The notes beneath the pieces are model-generated. The model saw nothing but the letters and a program-made list of their open reading frames with translations, did no database searches and was not told the origin of the DNA. This document shows positions 35,092 to 46,067 of a stretch of 64,000 nt of DNA, in pieces. The stretch comes from Phallus indusiatus. Taxonomy: Eukaryota; Basidiomycota; Agaricomycetes; Phallales; Phallaceae. The translations under genes and the position numbers were made by a program. Each line of letters opens with the position of its first letter. The stretch's first letter is position 1. Where the stretch lies: NCBI GenBank assembly GCA_027605045.1, contig JAQFWX010000032.1, forward strand, positions 372,001 through 436,000, read 5' to 3'.

Positions 35092-35196
35092 TGTTAGGGT
35101 GACTCAGGGCACACCTAGAGGAGGGAAAACCTAAGATCTATTGAGGGGCAGCGACTAACTACTCACCTAGAGGAGGAAAAACCTAAGAGAACAAGC
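35092..35196 (-). mobile_element. Family B 3'-end fragment, inverted
   Basis: TGTTAGGGTGACTCAGGGC through AAGAGAACAAGC, the reverse complement of the B 3' module, ending where a family G copy begins. Confidence 0.75.
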
Positions 35197-35437
35197 TGTT
35201 AGAATATGATCTGTACATCACTCTAAGTAGATTAGATTATCCCAGCAGTATGGGCGCCTAATAGGCGCCCATACGCGGTATAGGTAAGCCTGGAGTGATG
35301 GGAATACTCTTTATACAGAGTATTCACCATCTGTCTCCAGGTATGTTCATAATTCATAAAATATATACAGAGTATTCACCATCTGTCTCCAGTGTTGTTA
35401 AGGTTAATATAACATCGTCTCTATACCAATTTTAATA
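35197..35437 (+). mobile_element. Family G element with internal duplication
   Basis: Starts TGTTAGAATATGATCTG and ends CCAATTTTAATA. The segment ending ATTCACCATCTGTCTCCAG occurs twice, separated by an AT-rich spacer, making this copy about 50 bp longer than the 192-bp copy. No matching TSD. Confidence 0.75.
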
Positions 35438-35440
35438 CGG

Positions 35441-36040
35441 AGTGACTAAGCGAGGCTCGGAGACAGGTCGGAACTCAGTCAGGTGTTGGTTGGCTTCAAC
35501 TTACTTTTGAGTTGCACCCTCATGGTGCGTCACCAACAATTTCAGTTCGGACTGGGTCTCCGATGTACAAGTGACATCGGAGTTACTAGGATTGAGACTG
35601 AGCTGCGACATCTCGAGGCTGGGACTAGGGTTGGAGAGATGGGGATGAAATCTAGGAGTGCACAGCATGGCTGTGATGTAGGATTGAGGGTCGGAGAGGT
35701 TGATATGAAATAGTTGTTGAAGAAGAAAGACACAACATCGCTGACGACGTTCGAGGACATTGTCAACGATGACAAAGGATCTGAGATGAGATTGGATCGA
35801 GATATGAAACATGTGGGAGAATGGGCGGAATAAGATCTATATTAGAACTGGAGAAGTAGTTACAGGAAGCTCGATCTTTAAATAGCTATGAAACTAAATA
35901 GAGACCTGAAATGGGTTACAACAAGATAACAAGGATAGAAAAGGAAATGGTTTGGAACGGGGGAACAAAAGAATATAAGCAAGGTATGGAAAAGGAATGA
36001 GTGGAGCTCCACTTAAGTAAGGTGTTATGTGGGCGTGACA
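35441..36040 (-). mobile_element. LTR-like element on the minus strand
   Basis: On the minus strand it begins TGTCACGCCCACATAACACC (at 36,040) and near its 3' end carries AAGTTGAAGCCAACC, the motif seen near the ends of the other LTRs. The 3' boundary near 35,441 is not certain and no TSD was found. Confidence 0.55.
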
Positions 36041-36303
36041 GCTACTTTGTTCTACATTCATCTTTATTATATAAAAGACTCATGTAGATTAAGGGTGCAC
36101 ACGATTCTGGATCCCTGCACAGGTCACCGCGATCTGCCAAATTACCCGTAAAGATCCAGATCCATAAGGAACCGGATCTGCAGGTCAATGACCTGTAAGG
36201 ATCCAGGTCAAGGTTTTTGGTAGTGTAAAACCTGTTGACCCAGACTCGGACTTGGAGGTCACTAGTGAAATGTACTTAAAACATCTCAGAAACCAACTTT
36301 ACC
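36041..36303. other. GATCC-rich repetitive interval
   Basis: Several copies of GGATCC/GATCCAGGTC-like and AGGTCAATGACCTG units, similar in style to 37,960-38,110. No gene. Confidence 0.4.
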
Positions 36304-36719
36304 TGTTAGGGCATGATCGTTCAGTGATTAGACTTAAGGATCAGACTGCTACTATAACCCAGTAACCTAGTCAATAATAGCGCAAGGGACTACACTTGTG
36401 TGCACAGAAGTATATATACATGATTGAGCTATCTCTAACCAATAGCGCTCAGGTGCATCCTTAATGTAGATACAGAGTTTTCTTCGTAGATTTATTCTAT
36501 ATCTATTTTCTACCCTCTATATCTTTCCTTGCACAACACTTGCGCAGGTTTACAGCAGTTTGCGGCAAACAATCTCGACGAGCAATGATGAAGAGTGTAA
36601 GATAAAAGAGAGTTTATAGAGATATTGAACTACATTCAATATTAAGTCTGAGGAATTATCTATGAGTATGCTAGGGTTTATATATATGTCGGATAATTAA
36701 TTCTAGCTCAGTTTGAAAT
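36304..36719. repeat. LTR fragments K and inverted H
   Basis: 36,304-36,460 starts TGTTAGGGCATGATCG and is the inverted counterpart of about 20,115-20,280. 36,560-36,719 is the reverse complement of about 50,480-50,610 inside the LTR at 49,764 (shared AATTAATTCTAGCTCAGTT and AAACCCTAGCATAC in complement). Confidence 0.6.
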
Positions 36720-37048
36720 TGTTAGGGTGACTCAGGGCACACACCTAGAGGAGGGAAAACCTAAGAGAACAAGCTTAGGTAAGGCTCCACACGGGTTTTG
36801 GTTGCGGGTACCCTCGCGACCCTTTAGCCAATCAGAATGCAGGATTTTGCCCTTGACCCATGAAATCCTGCATTCTGATTGGCTAGAGGGTTCCAAGGAT
36901 ACCAAAGGATAAAACCCGTGTGGAGCCCTAGGGATACCTAAGCTTGTTCTCTTAGGTTGTCCCTCCTCTAGGTGAGTAGTTAGTCGGTGCCCCTCAATAG
37001 ATCTTAGGTTGTCCCTTCTCTAGGTGTGTGCCCTGAGTCGCCCTAACA
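36720..37048. mobile_element. Composite fold-back: two inverted B ends around a hairpin MITE
   Basis: The left end (36,720-36,780) is an inverted B 3' end and the right end (36,929-37,048) a direct B 3' end. Between them a MITE has perfect 17-bp terminal repeats GGCTCCACACGGGTTTT (36,783-36,799; complement 36,911-36,927). It also has a perfect inner 22-bp inverted repeat (36,826-36,847 and 36,863-36,884) with a 15-nt loop and a CCAAT in each arm. The whole is palindromic. Confidence 0.75.
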
Positions 37049-37632
37049 AAAACTGTATGTATCCATAAAACCAGTTGCGAAAAACTAATCTCCATATAAG
37101 CACTCCATCCCATTGAGCTGTTAGGAACCCGACAAACTCATATGATTTGTGCATGACATTGATGTCCGTTCGTTCGTATAGAGTTAGTGCATGTGGGTAT
37201 TGGATATCCTAGCTCTAAGTCGTCATAAGGAAGAGTCATTTCCAAAGAAGGGGGGAGTGTAGTGGGGAGTACGGTATTAGCATCGATATTGATTTCGGGG
37301 ATGAAGGTGTTGTAGACACGGATTATGGTAAGGAAGCCAGGATTAGGACCGAGAGAAGAACGGAACGTAAAGGGGAAAAAGGGGAGTTGTAAATAGGGGA
37401 TGGAATTTTGGAAAGTTTCGCTATTGTTCGACATAGTGGGGAAAGACAAGATGAGAGAAGCGCTAAAGAATTGTCCAAGATGGGGGAAGGAAGATGAGCA
37501 AATCTGATTGTTTTTGGCTTCATGTGCTAGCCTTGATATTCTAGATTTGTCCAAGAAGATTTGAATAGACTCATCGGATCTTTCAGAAGGATCATTGGGT
37601 GGGTGAAGAGGGGCTGGGAAGAGATGGGGAGG
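37049..37632 (-). repeat. Dispersed repeat R, copy 2
   Basis: Minus frame 37,138-37,554 shares PYLQLPFFPFTF, PNPGFLTIIRVYNT, PEINID and PYDDLELGYP with copy 1 at 22,290. Nucleotide similarity extends on both sides, including AAAAACTAATCTCCATAT. This copy has a longer open frame (138 aa). Family unknown. Confidence 0.5.
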
Positions 37633-37953
37633 TGTTATGATATGCTAGCTTCACCCGGTTTTTCATTTTATTCAATTTCCCTCAATTTCCGCACTTTGCC
37701 ATTTTCCATCATTTCTTGTAGTTCTCTCCCATTTCCCATTTTTCCAATTTCTTCAATTTCTGTTTTTGTCTCCTCGGATCCCATAGAGATCAGTTGGGCG
37801 CTTCATGTTTGTACTTATATGCATTTTCCCTAGAGAGGGATACCTAAGCTTGTTCTCTTAGGTTTTCCCTCCTTTAGGTGAGTAGTTAGTTGTTGCCTCC
37901 AAATAGATCTTAGGTTTTCCCTCCTCTAGGTGTGTGCCTTGAGTTGCCCTAAG
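37633..37953 (+). mobile_element. Family B element, diverged copy
   Basis: Starts TGTTATGATATGCTAGC, keeps the pyrimidine tract, TACTTATATGC, the AAGCTTGTTCTCTTAGG hairpin and the doubled TTAGGTTTTCCCTCC units, and ends GAGTTGCCCTAA. The terminal CA is lost. Confidence 0.75.
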
Positions 37954-38326
37954 GATGCATATGATTCCGGATCCAGGTCAGCCGGATCCGGATTGACAGG
38001 TCATGACATATACCAAAAGTCATGCCTGGATCCAGACAGGTCAATGACCTACAGATTCGACTCTTCCGAATCCAAATCAGCACGAATCTGATTCTTCTCA
38101 GATCTGAGTCTGGGTCTTTATCTGATAATCAAACCCAAATTAAGCTATTTTTTGGATTTTTTATTCTATTATTTGATGTATTTTTATACTTATTCAAAAA
38201 TTTCCAGATGGAGATAAAGGGTTATGAGTGTTAAATTAAACAATTATATGATCTATTTAACATATATATTCCAAAACTAAGCACCGTCCCTTTGAGTTTC
38301 TGACTTGCTCTTCTTCCAACGCACCT
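37954..38326. other. Upstream region of the island gene
   Basis: GGATCC-rich repeats to about 38,110, then AT-rich sequence that must contain any promoter of the gene starting at 38,327. Confidence 0.3.
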
Positions 38327-39580
38327 ATGTCCAGCTACAAGCTACCCAAGAAAAAAAAGGGAGTCAGACAAAAGCGCGCGGAATGGCGGGCGTGGTATTT
38401 AAAGTAAGTCTTACCATAATACCATCATCCATGTGTCAGCATTAATCGGATTCGCCAGTAAACATAAGGAAATGTTGAAAGGTAAAGGGAATGGCGAGAA
38501 TGGAGGAAATTGAGAGGAGATGGTGAAGTGGATGGTGAATGGGGGGAACCAATGATGGGAGATGCAACTGATGATGACGAAGTGTCCGATAAACCCAAGC
38601 ATGAGCATTCTTCGAGAAGTCAAACACATGTTAGTGACAGGAAAATTAGGGATGTCAAGAAGTCATCATGTTTGCAAGAACCTTTGATATCCGATCCCCA
38701 TGTCACTCAAAATATTTCCGCCACAGCAATGGCATGGCTCTATGATGCTGATAGCCTGTCAGCACGAACCTTCAAAGAAAATCTTACGACATTCATACAT
38801 TTGATGGTATGTTTTTGTACCTGTGAAATAGCTAGTGCTTATGCAGGAGTGTAGGAAGAAAAACTTACGAACAATGAGATTGGTTTGATGATCGACTGCA
38901 CGGAAGTTTTCGACATCGATAAATGGGATGATGACATGCCGATCAGCGACGGACTATGTGTCCACCCATGTTTTGAGAATTGGCAAGAATTTCTCGATTT
39001 TTTATTGAGAAATAGTAAGCAAAATTGAATATTTTTTTCTAGAACCAATCCGATGCTTACCTTCAGAAACATTCAGTGCGCTTTGCCCCAGTTTTGAGCT
39101 TAAGATGTATACTTTGAATCAATACCCTTGGTGCTTCGAAGAATTCGTCTTGTTGTCATTTCAGAGTCGGTTCATATTGGCCATCCTATATATCTTAGGA
39201 TGACATGCCGTTTGCACCTATGAACAACAGCTAACATTACACGGTACATTTCAGGTGACCACTTGATTACTACGAAGGAGCTATTTGATGTCTATCAAGC
39301 ATTGTCAAATCTTTGGCTGCATCGCTGTGTCTTTACGGATTTTGACACGTTTTGTTTGCACTTACGGAGGCTGACTTGTCACGGCTGGGTGACTCTCCAT
39401 GTGCTCAAAGGAGAATACGAGTATCCTATCTTCGTCCATTGTGGAAATGATCAAGAAGGCGGAAAAGGAGGCTTGTTCGTGGATCTGTACATCAAAGCCA
39501 GGAATGGTCCTTTCGGGAAAGAGTTGGCGAAGTTTGCAAATATAGCAGTGACTCTATGGGATATGCTGATGTCCGATTAA
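38327..39580 (+). CDS. Hypothetical protein, five exons, inside the repeat island
   Basis: Exons 38327-38403, 38488-38806, 38855-39014, 39067-39165 and 39255-39580 total 981 nt and give an uninterrupted 326-residue frame. Introns are 84, 48, 52 and 89 nt, with GT-AG ends and branch-like TGCTTAC and GCTAAC. The N-terminus is strongly basic (MSSYKLPKKKKGVRQKRAEW), repeating the pattern EWR, then an acidic stretch (DDDEVSDK). The C-terminal half looks globular (for example FCLHLRRLTCHGWVTLHVLK) and ends WDMLMSD. I do not recognise the family. The closed frame across four introns argues for a real gene rather than transposon debris, though it has no visible partner. Confidence 0.6.
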
Positions 39581-40790
39581 TGTGATAATAAAATAAAGAA
39601 CGGTGAATAAGTCTTATGGAGATGAATAAAATTAAACTTACCATAAGACATGGGGACCCGGAATAGTGAATTCAGTTCAACAGGTTTCAGTACGATATAG
39701 GGCTTGTTATACAACTGTTCCGTTTGATAATTTCAACGTAGTGCACATGTTTTCGGCAGGACCCATCATATTGTCAAGGTTCCAAGCCTATACGATGGGC
39801 GGATTTTAGATTATAGAGGAGCAACTGTGAAAGATAAAGAACCTGGCGTACCTTTGAAACCAGCTGTGGTAACGTGAACGGTGAAAGAAATTGAACAACA
39901 TCGTGCACATGTTTGAATGGAAGTGTGCAATGTTAATTATGACTGCAAATTATTATGATGAGCTAGTTGCATGCTATTGATGAGTAACGGTAATTTACCA
40001 TACCTTGTCAGACATTGTCCCATTGTTTGAGGTATAGAAATGGGCCACAGAAGCTGTCCGATGATATATTGCCGTAATGCAGTTGCTTGTACAAATATGT
40101 CAAATTGTATATAAGACTGAAGATCAATGTAATGAGCAGATAAGCAATAATCGATGGGCAATGATGGAAGCAGCATACCTCTGGAACCAATCCTGGAACC
40201 GTCAAAGCAGGCTTAGCAGAATATAGCCGTCCTAGGCTAACATTCGTTGATTGACTTTTGAAAAATATTTCTGACTAGCCATAAAAAATATGATTAGTCG
40301 TTCTGAGTTCAGCTAAAGCAAACCATCATTAGTGAACTACGATTGTGGATTTCGGAGTGATATTATACATACATAAATATATAGAGCTAGTCGTCTTAAG
40401 ACCCCTCAACAAATGTTTCGTTCGTACGACATGTTATTGTGTCTGAGTCAATAGCTTCGCGCTTTTAGAGCAGTTCAACCAATAAAACAAGTCTTTAGAA
40501 CAGGCTTGACTGAAAATACCTTCAATGATCTATGAGACTGGCCTTGATTAATATACCTTGAATTGGCAAACATAATATCTGTTTTTCCAATTGCGGTCAG
40601 TGATTGCCAAAAAGGTAGCAGGACTTAACACTTAGCTGATTACTAAGCCTGGTGACAGCAGCTTCCTTCGTGTTCCCTCCCACATCTGGTAAGTCGAAAC
40701 TTTTGCTTTTTTTTTCTCTTTCTTCTAATCCTTTGATCTATCAGGTAAAAAAATCAATCAATGACTTCGTGCAAACACTGTTTCCGTATA
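39581..40790. other. Interval without recognised gene
   Basis: 1.2 kb between the island gene and the hAT remnant. Small open frames on both strands lack motifs; no repeat match found. Confidence 0.3.
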
Positions 40791-40819
40791 AAATTTTGCG
40801 TTCATGATGCACGCGCCAC

Positions 40820-43428
40820 CCACTCTTTTACAACCCACGTATCTATGGCCCCCGCCAAAAGCAAAAGCAAGGCTGCCACCTCTCCAAAGAAAAAAAATCA
40901 AGCAATACCGTAGCTTGCTAGTCCCAAATCTCACCATTCTAAAAGAGCTGAACACGAGAAGTGCTTCAATCAGCACTTTAATGTAGAAGAGCAGTCTTCA
41001 GAGGAAATACTAAGTACGCATGCCATCTTTCCTGCCTGTGCCTGTTTTCATTCCTAATCTCATTTTCAGAGTCACAAATGGCCCATTGGACAAGTCCTTA
41101 CTATAATCACTTTACCTTACCTCCTGATATATCTCAAAAGATGTGAGATGGGTCTGAACGCGTCTACTATGTGTTTCGCTGCAAATAGTAAGTCTAACTC
41201 CACTTGACTTGGAATGTCTGCATTGACATACAATACAGGCACCCATCTATTGCCATCCGACGTGAACGTATCGAGGATAGCACTTCCAACCTGAGCCGAC
41301 ATGCGAAGGCATGCAATCCCCAACACAATGCCACAACTGAAGCCCTTGGAGCTTTCGCCAGAGGTTCATCTTTAGTATAGGATGGTTCCACTATCTTATC
41401 ACCAAGTGGGTCTCAAGAAACTATTGACCGTACTCAATAATGGAGGATGAAGAGCTCGTGGAGATTTTCCAGATGTTTGACTGCCGTGTGACTGTGCACG
41501 GACGGATGACGGTTTCAAGAGACGTTTTGGAGATGTTCAATGCAACTAGAAACAAAGTTCAGCTTTACTTTAAGGTATGTAATAGTGTATCTTATCTGTT
41601 CCTGACCATCTTTAATGTAGTGTGGGTAGAATTATACTGGCCGGGTCCACATTGACATGGACGGGTGGACGTTGCGCAATATTTATTCCTTTCTCGGTGT
41701 AACCATCCACTATCAGCATGAGGGACAGATGAAGACAATCATTCTCAACTTTATCAAGCTAACTCGTGCGCACACTGGCCAATACCTCACAGAACGACTG
41801 CACGAATGCTTGAAAGAATTCAACCTTGACAACAAGGTACATTTCACTCAATCTATACTGCAGACATTGTAGGGTTTAGCCAAAAAAAGGATCCTAAGAA
41901 AATTATAGTTCGAGGCATAGGCAATTGACAATTTACCAAATTATAAAATCATATTATAACTAATACTCAGGTTAAGGAATTCTGACTTGAAAAATTGTTA
42001 GTATACTGCTATAATTATCTAGGTTGAATTATGTAATAATTATTCATCATATAAGCCTATGATTAATATTATCTATTCAGTAAAATAATGAATAGAATCA
42101 AACTTACATTATCATCATGAAGAATGTTCTAAAAATGTTTTTTATATTTATTGTGAAAATATATTTCTATTATAATTTAGATACATGGAAAAAGCTTAAT
42201 TTTAAGCATGAGATTACACTGTGTAATATCAGAGTTTTCCTAGGAAAACCTTAATAATACAGGGATTCCTGGAAAATCTTAAGAAAGCTCTGATGTCACA
42301 TATTGTGACTTCAAGTTTTAATTACACAGAAACTCAGTATTTCTCACTCCCTCATAATTATGATAAAAAATTGTACTGATAAGTAATTATATCAACTTCA
42401 TTATATAATTTTCTGCTATGGTTAATAATAATATATGTTTTACTTTGTATACTGTTTGATTGAAGAGAAAAAGTTATTGATAGTGTTATAAAAGTAATAA
42501 TTCATACATAATTTAAATAAAATAAAAATAACAACATACTGACAATTTTTCAAGTCAGAATCCCTTAAGCTGAGTAATAGTTATAATATGATATTACAGG
42601 TTAGTGAATTGTCAATAGCCTATACCTCCAACCATAATTTTCTTAGGATCCTTTTTTTGCCTAAACCCTATAATGTCTCCAGTGCTACCTCTTTAATACT
42701 TCATCCTTATGATTGTTCTCTAGATTCTGGGTATCGTTTGCGATAATGCCAGTAACAACGACACTTTAATTGAAAGCTTGCAAGGCAGAATTGAGGACTG
42801 GGGTGGGGCTCCTTGTCATATGCGCTGTTTTGCGCATGTGCTTAATTTGGTTGTCAAGGTATGTCTTTGGCTTATGATCACGCCGTCATTCTTATAGTTG
42901 TTATTGCAGGCTATACTATCTGTCTTTACTGTGAAGAAGAAATGTAATGCCGCTGGAATTAATGTATATGAAGACATCGAACTACGGTCTACATTGGAAG
43001 ATATAGGAAACGAAGATGACGAAGAAGATGATCAGGCGCACTGTAAGGACGAAGACGACGGGGAAGCAGCAGCTGATGAAGCTGTTATTGAAGCTTTTGC
43101 TAAAGATGAAGGCTCAGAAGTAGAGCATATTGACTATGTCCGTCAGGGACAGGTTACAGTTGAGAAGGTATGTTCTTGCACTATAGCACGTTGTATATGG
43201 TCTGATTGTTTTTAGCTTAAAGGTCTGGCAAAAGCCGTCTTTCACTCTCCTACAATATGTGAATCACTGCAATAAGAATGTCGTTGGGCCGACCCACCAC
43301 TCGATTACCACGTTCTAGTCCAGCCCATTGCGACTAGGTGGAACTCCCTTACCATGACTATCAAAAGTGCCCTGAAGATACACGCGGCATTGAATGCCTT
43401 GGTAGACCTTTCTATTCATAACCGGGTC
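40820..43428 (+). pseudogene. hAT-family transposase remnant with BED zinc finger
   Basis: An N-terminal basic leader (MAPAKSKSKAATSPKKK) runs into an in-frame stop. A BED-type finger follows in pieces (YYVFRCK, then HPSIAIRRERIEDSTSNLSR with HAKAC). The catalytic region includes DMDGWTLRNIYSFLGVTIHY, ILGIVCDNASNNDTLIESLQ and CHMRCFAHVLNLVVK, then an acidic insertion. These are standard hAT blocks. Introns are visible (for example 41,836 to 42,727 and one before 42,909). Element E sits inside the first of these. Stops and a truncated C-terminus mark it as inactive. Confidence 0.85.
41857..42683. mobile_element. Element E, complete (827 bp), inside an intron of the hAT remnant
   Basis: Terminal inverted repeats ACTGCAGACATTGTAGGG and CCCTATAATGTCTCCAGT, extended by GTTTAGCCAAAAAAAGGATC-type sequence and imperfect arms of well over 100 bp. 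Very AT-rich, no coding capacity. No target duplication found. The host intron's donor (41,836) and acceptor (42,726) remain. Confidence 0.75.
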
Positions 43429-43755
43429 ACTGGAGACATTTTAGGGTTTAGCCAAAAAAAGGATTCTAAGAAAATTATAATTCGAGGCATAGGCTATTGA
43501 CAATTTACCAAATTGTAAAATCATATTATAACTAATACTCAGGTCAAGGGATTCTGGCTTGTAAAATTGTCAGTATACTGCTATAATTATCTTGGTCAAA
43601 TTATGTAATAATTCTTCATCATATAAACCTATGATTAATGTTATCCATTTAATAAAATAATGAATAGAATCAAACTTACATTATCATCATCTACATTGAA
43701 GAATGTTCTAAAAATGTTTTCTATATTTATTGTGAAAATATATTTCTATCACTTC
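43429..43755. mobile_element. Element E, left half only
   Basis: Starts ACTGGAGACATTTTAGGG and follows E to about 43,755, where homology ends. It terminates the hAT coding sequence. Confidence 0.75.
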
Positions 43756-44268
43756 AGGCTACCCCCTACACAATACCAAAAGGCATAAACACGGTAAGAT
43801 AATAGTCATACCTAAATGGTGCAGACAATAGATGACCGTCCGTGGCCTGGAAGGATAGTGCCCAGCATCCCGGGACACTATGTATTTACTCTAAAAAAAG
43901 AATATTATTCCCAATGCCTGGAGGGCACTATTAATATGAAAACAGTGCTCTAATCTAAATATAGTGTCCTTCAATATAAACCGAATGAGGTGTACTACCC
44001 TGGGTATCATAGAATGTCCTGGTACTGTCCAGCATATATAGATAGTGTCCGCGTCTGAGATTGACTTTTATATATTGCCCTATACGCATTTGCACTTGAG
44101 AATTTCCCAATCCTTGATATAATTCAATCACAATCATTACAGCATGATCTTGGTCTTTAATAGAATATAATTGCATTATCTCAGGCCTTATCACTCAAGT
44201 AATGGCAATGGGTGGATTAAATCAATTAAATGTGCTTGAATAATATATTATACATATTGCTAAGTAAT
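43756..44268. other. Interval without recognised gene
   Basis: A minus-strand frame at 43,955-44,194 is protein-like but unrecognised. It may belong to the KDZ-like remnant to its right. Confidence 0.3.
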
Positions 44269-45237
44269 TTACATACTCTGGAGTCGCTTTGTCATTTTAT
44301 TGTCTGCAAAATTCAAACTCTCGTCTTGATCAGTAGCTTCTAACCTCCCAAATCCAATGCTTTGCCCCAACTCCACAATCTCAATAGCCTCTACGAGTCC
44401 TTCGTCCTCCATGAATTCAAATTCAGTACCTTCAGTACTATCAATTTCATCATCTTGATCATTCCCCAAACTATCCTGTGCTTGTTCAATTTCACGCTGG
44501 TGTCCAGGTAACTTTTCCTCACTGTTTAGGTTGGATAGATGAACCTGATTTCCCCATGTTTCCACTGGTACTATGAGTGCTGTGTCTGTACTCCATATTG
44601 CCTTTAAATCAGTAATGGCAGACCATCATCGTTTGATACAATGAACAATCCCTTTGAATTCTATGAAACTTTAAACAAACAATGAAAGAGATTAAGAGAA
44701 AGATTAAAGCAGAGCACCTTTATATTTCTCAAGAATGTAGTCCAGAACTTCTAGCTCTGCATGAACCCAAGTTTGCAGATTATAAAGTTCACGTTCAACC
44801 CTATTCTTCTCTTCTTGTGCTCGGTCTCTGTTTAATAAAGCTCGTATACCTGATTGAGTTTCAACATCTCCTAGCCATGCCGGTGGAGGACCATCCGTTC
44901 CATCCTCCAACCCTACATCCTGCCAGATCTCATGATCCACATCCAATGTGAACAAATTCTTCAGATCTAATGGCTGAGGGGCACATGCCCAGTGTGGCGC
45001 TTGTTTTTTGGCAATTAATTCTGTAATCTCTTTGCAGCGCGCGTTATATGCACGGGCAGTTTCAGTTATAGTTCCTATTCGTTTGTTGAGAACATTTTCC
45101 GCATGGTCAATGTTCTAGATAAGTCATCAGATTAAAGTCATCCCGATTCACTGTCTACATACCGTTGACTGAATGACGATAAGATCGTTCAACCCGTGCT
45201 AGCTCAAATTTACATTGCCGCAACCTATCTCTGACCC
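44269..45237 (-). pseudogene. KDZ (CxC-type) transposase C-terminal remnant
   Basis: Minus-strand blocks include RIGTITETARAYNARC, KKQAPHWACAPQPLDLKNLF, DHEIWQDVGLEDG and GIRALLNRDRAQEEKNRVER, followed by an acidic tail (44,269-44,565). The pattern of a WQDV/WL block then GIRALL-DR-EE matches C-termini of basidiomycete KDZ transposase-like proteins as I recall them. Upstream catalytic domains are missing: element E lies at the boundary. Confidence 0.55.
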
Positions 45238-46067
45238 ACTGGAGACATTGTAGGGTTTAGCCAAAAAAAGGATCTTGAGAAAATTATAGTTCAAGGTATA
45301 GACTATTGATGATTTACCAAACTGTGCAATCATATTATAACTAATACTCAGATTAAGGGATTCTGGCTTGGAAAATTGTCAATATGCTGCTATTATTATC
45401 TTAGTTAAATTCTGTAATAATTTTTACTTATATAACACTATAAATAACTTTCTCTATTCAGTCAAACAGTATACAAACTAAAACATATATTATTATTAAC
45501 TATAGTGGAAAATTATATATTCAAGTTGATATAATTTCTTGTCAATAAAGTATTTTATCATAATTTTGAGGGTGTGGTAAATATTGAGTTTCTATGTAAT
45601 TAAAACTTAAGGTCACAATTTGTAACATTAGAGTTTTCCTAATATTTTCCAGGAATCCATGTATTATTAAGGTTTTCCCAGGAAAACTCTAATATTACAA
45701 AGAGTATTCTCATGCTTAAAATTAGGCTTTTCCCATGTATCTAAATTATAATTGAAATATATTCTCACAATAAATATAAACAACATTTTCAGAACATTCT
45801 TTGATATGGATGATGATAATGTAAGTTTCATTCTATTTATTATTTTACTGAATGGATAACATTGATTATAGGCTTATATGATAAAGAATTATTACATAAT
45901 TCAACCAAGATATTATAGCAGTATACTGACAATTTTCCAAACCAGAATCCCTTAATCTGAGTAATTATAATATAATTGTGCAATTTGGTAAATCATCAAT
46001 AGTCTATACCTCGAACTATAATTTTCTTAAGATCCTTTTTTTGGCTAAACCCTACAATGTCTCCAGT
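45238..46067. mobile_element. Element E, complete (830 bp), reverse orientation
   Basis: ACTGGAGACATTGTAGGG at the left and CCCTACAATGTCTCCAGT at the right. Internal sequence is the reverse complement of the 41,857 copy. KDZ-like sequence flanks it on the left and copia gag on the right, so the flanks are not a simple insertion site. Confidence 0.8.
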
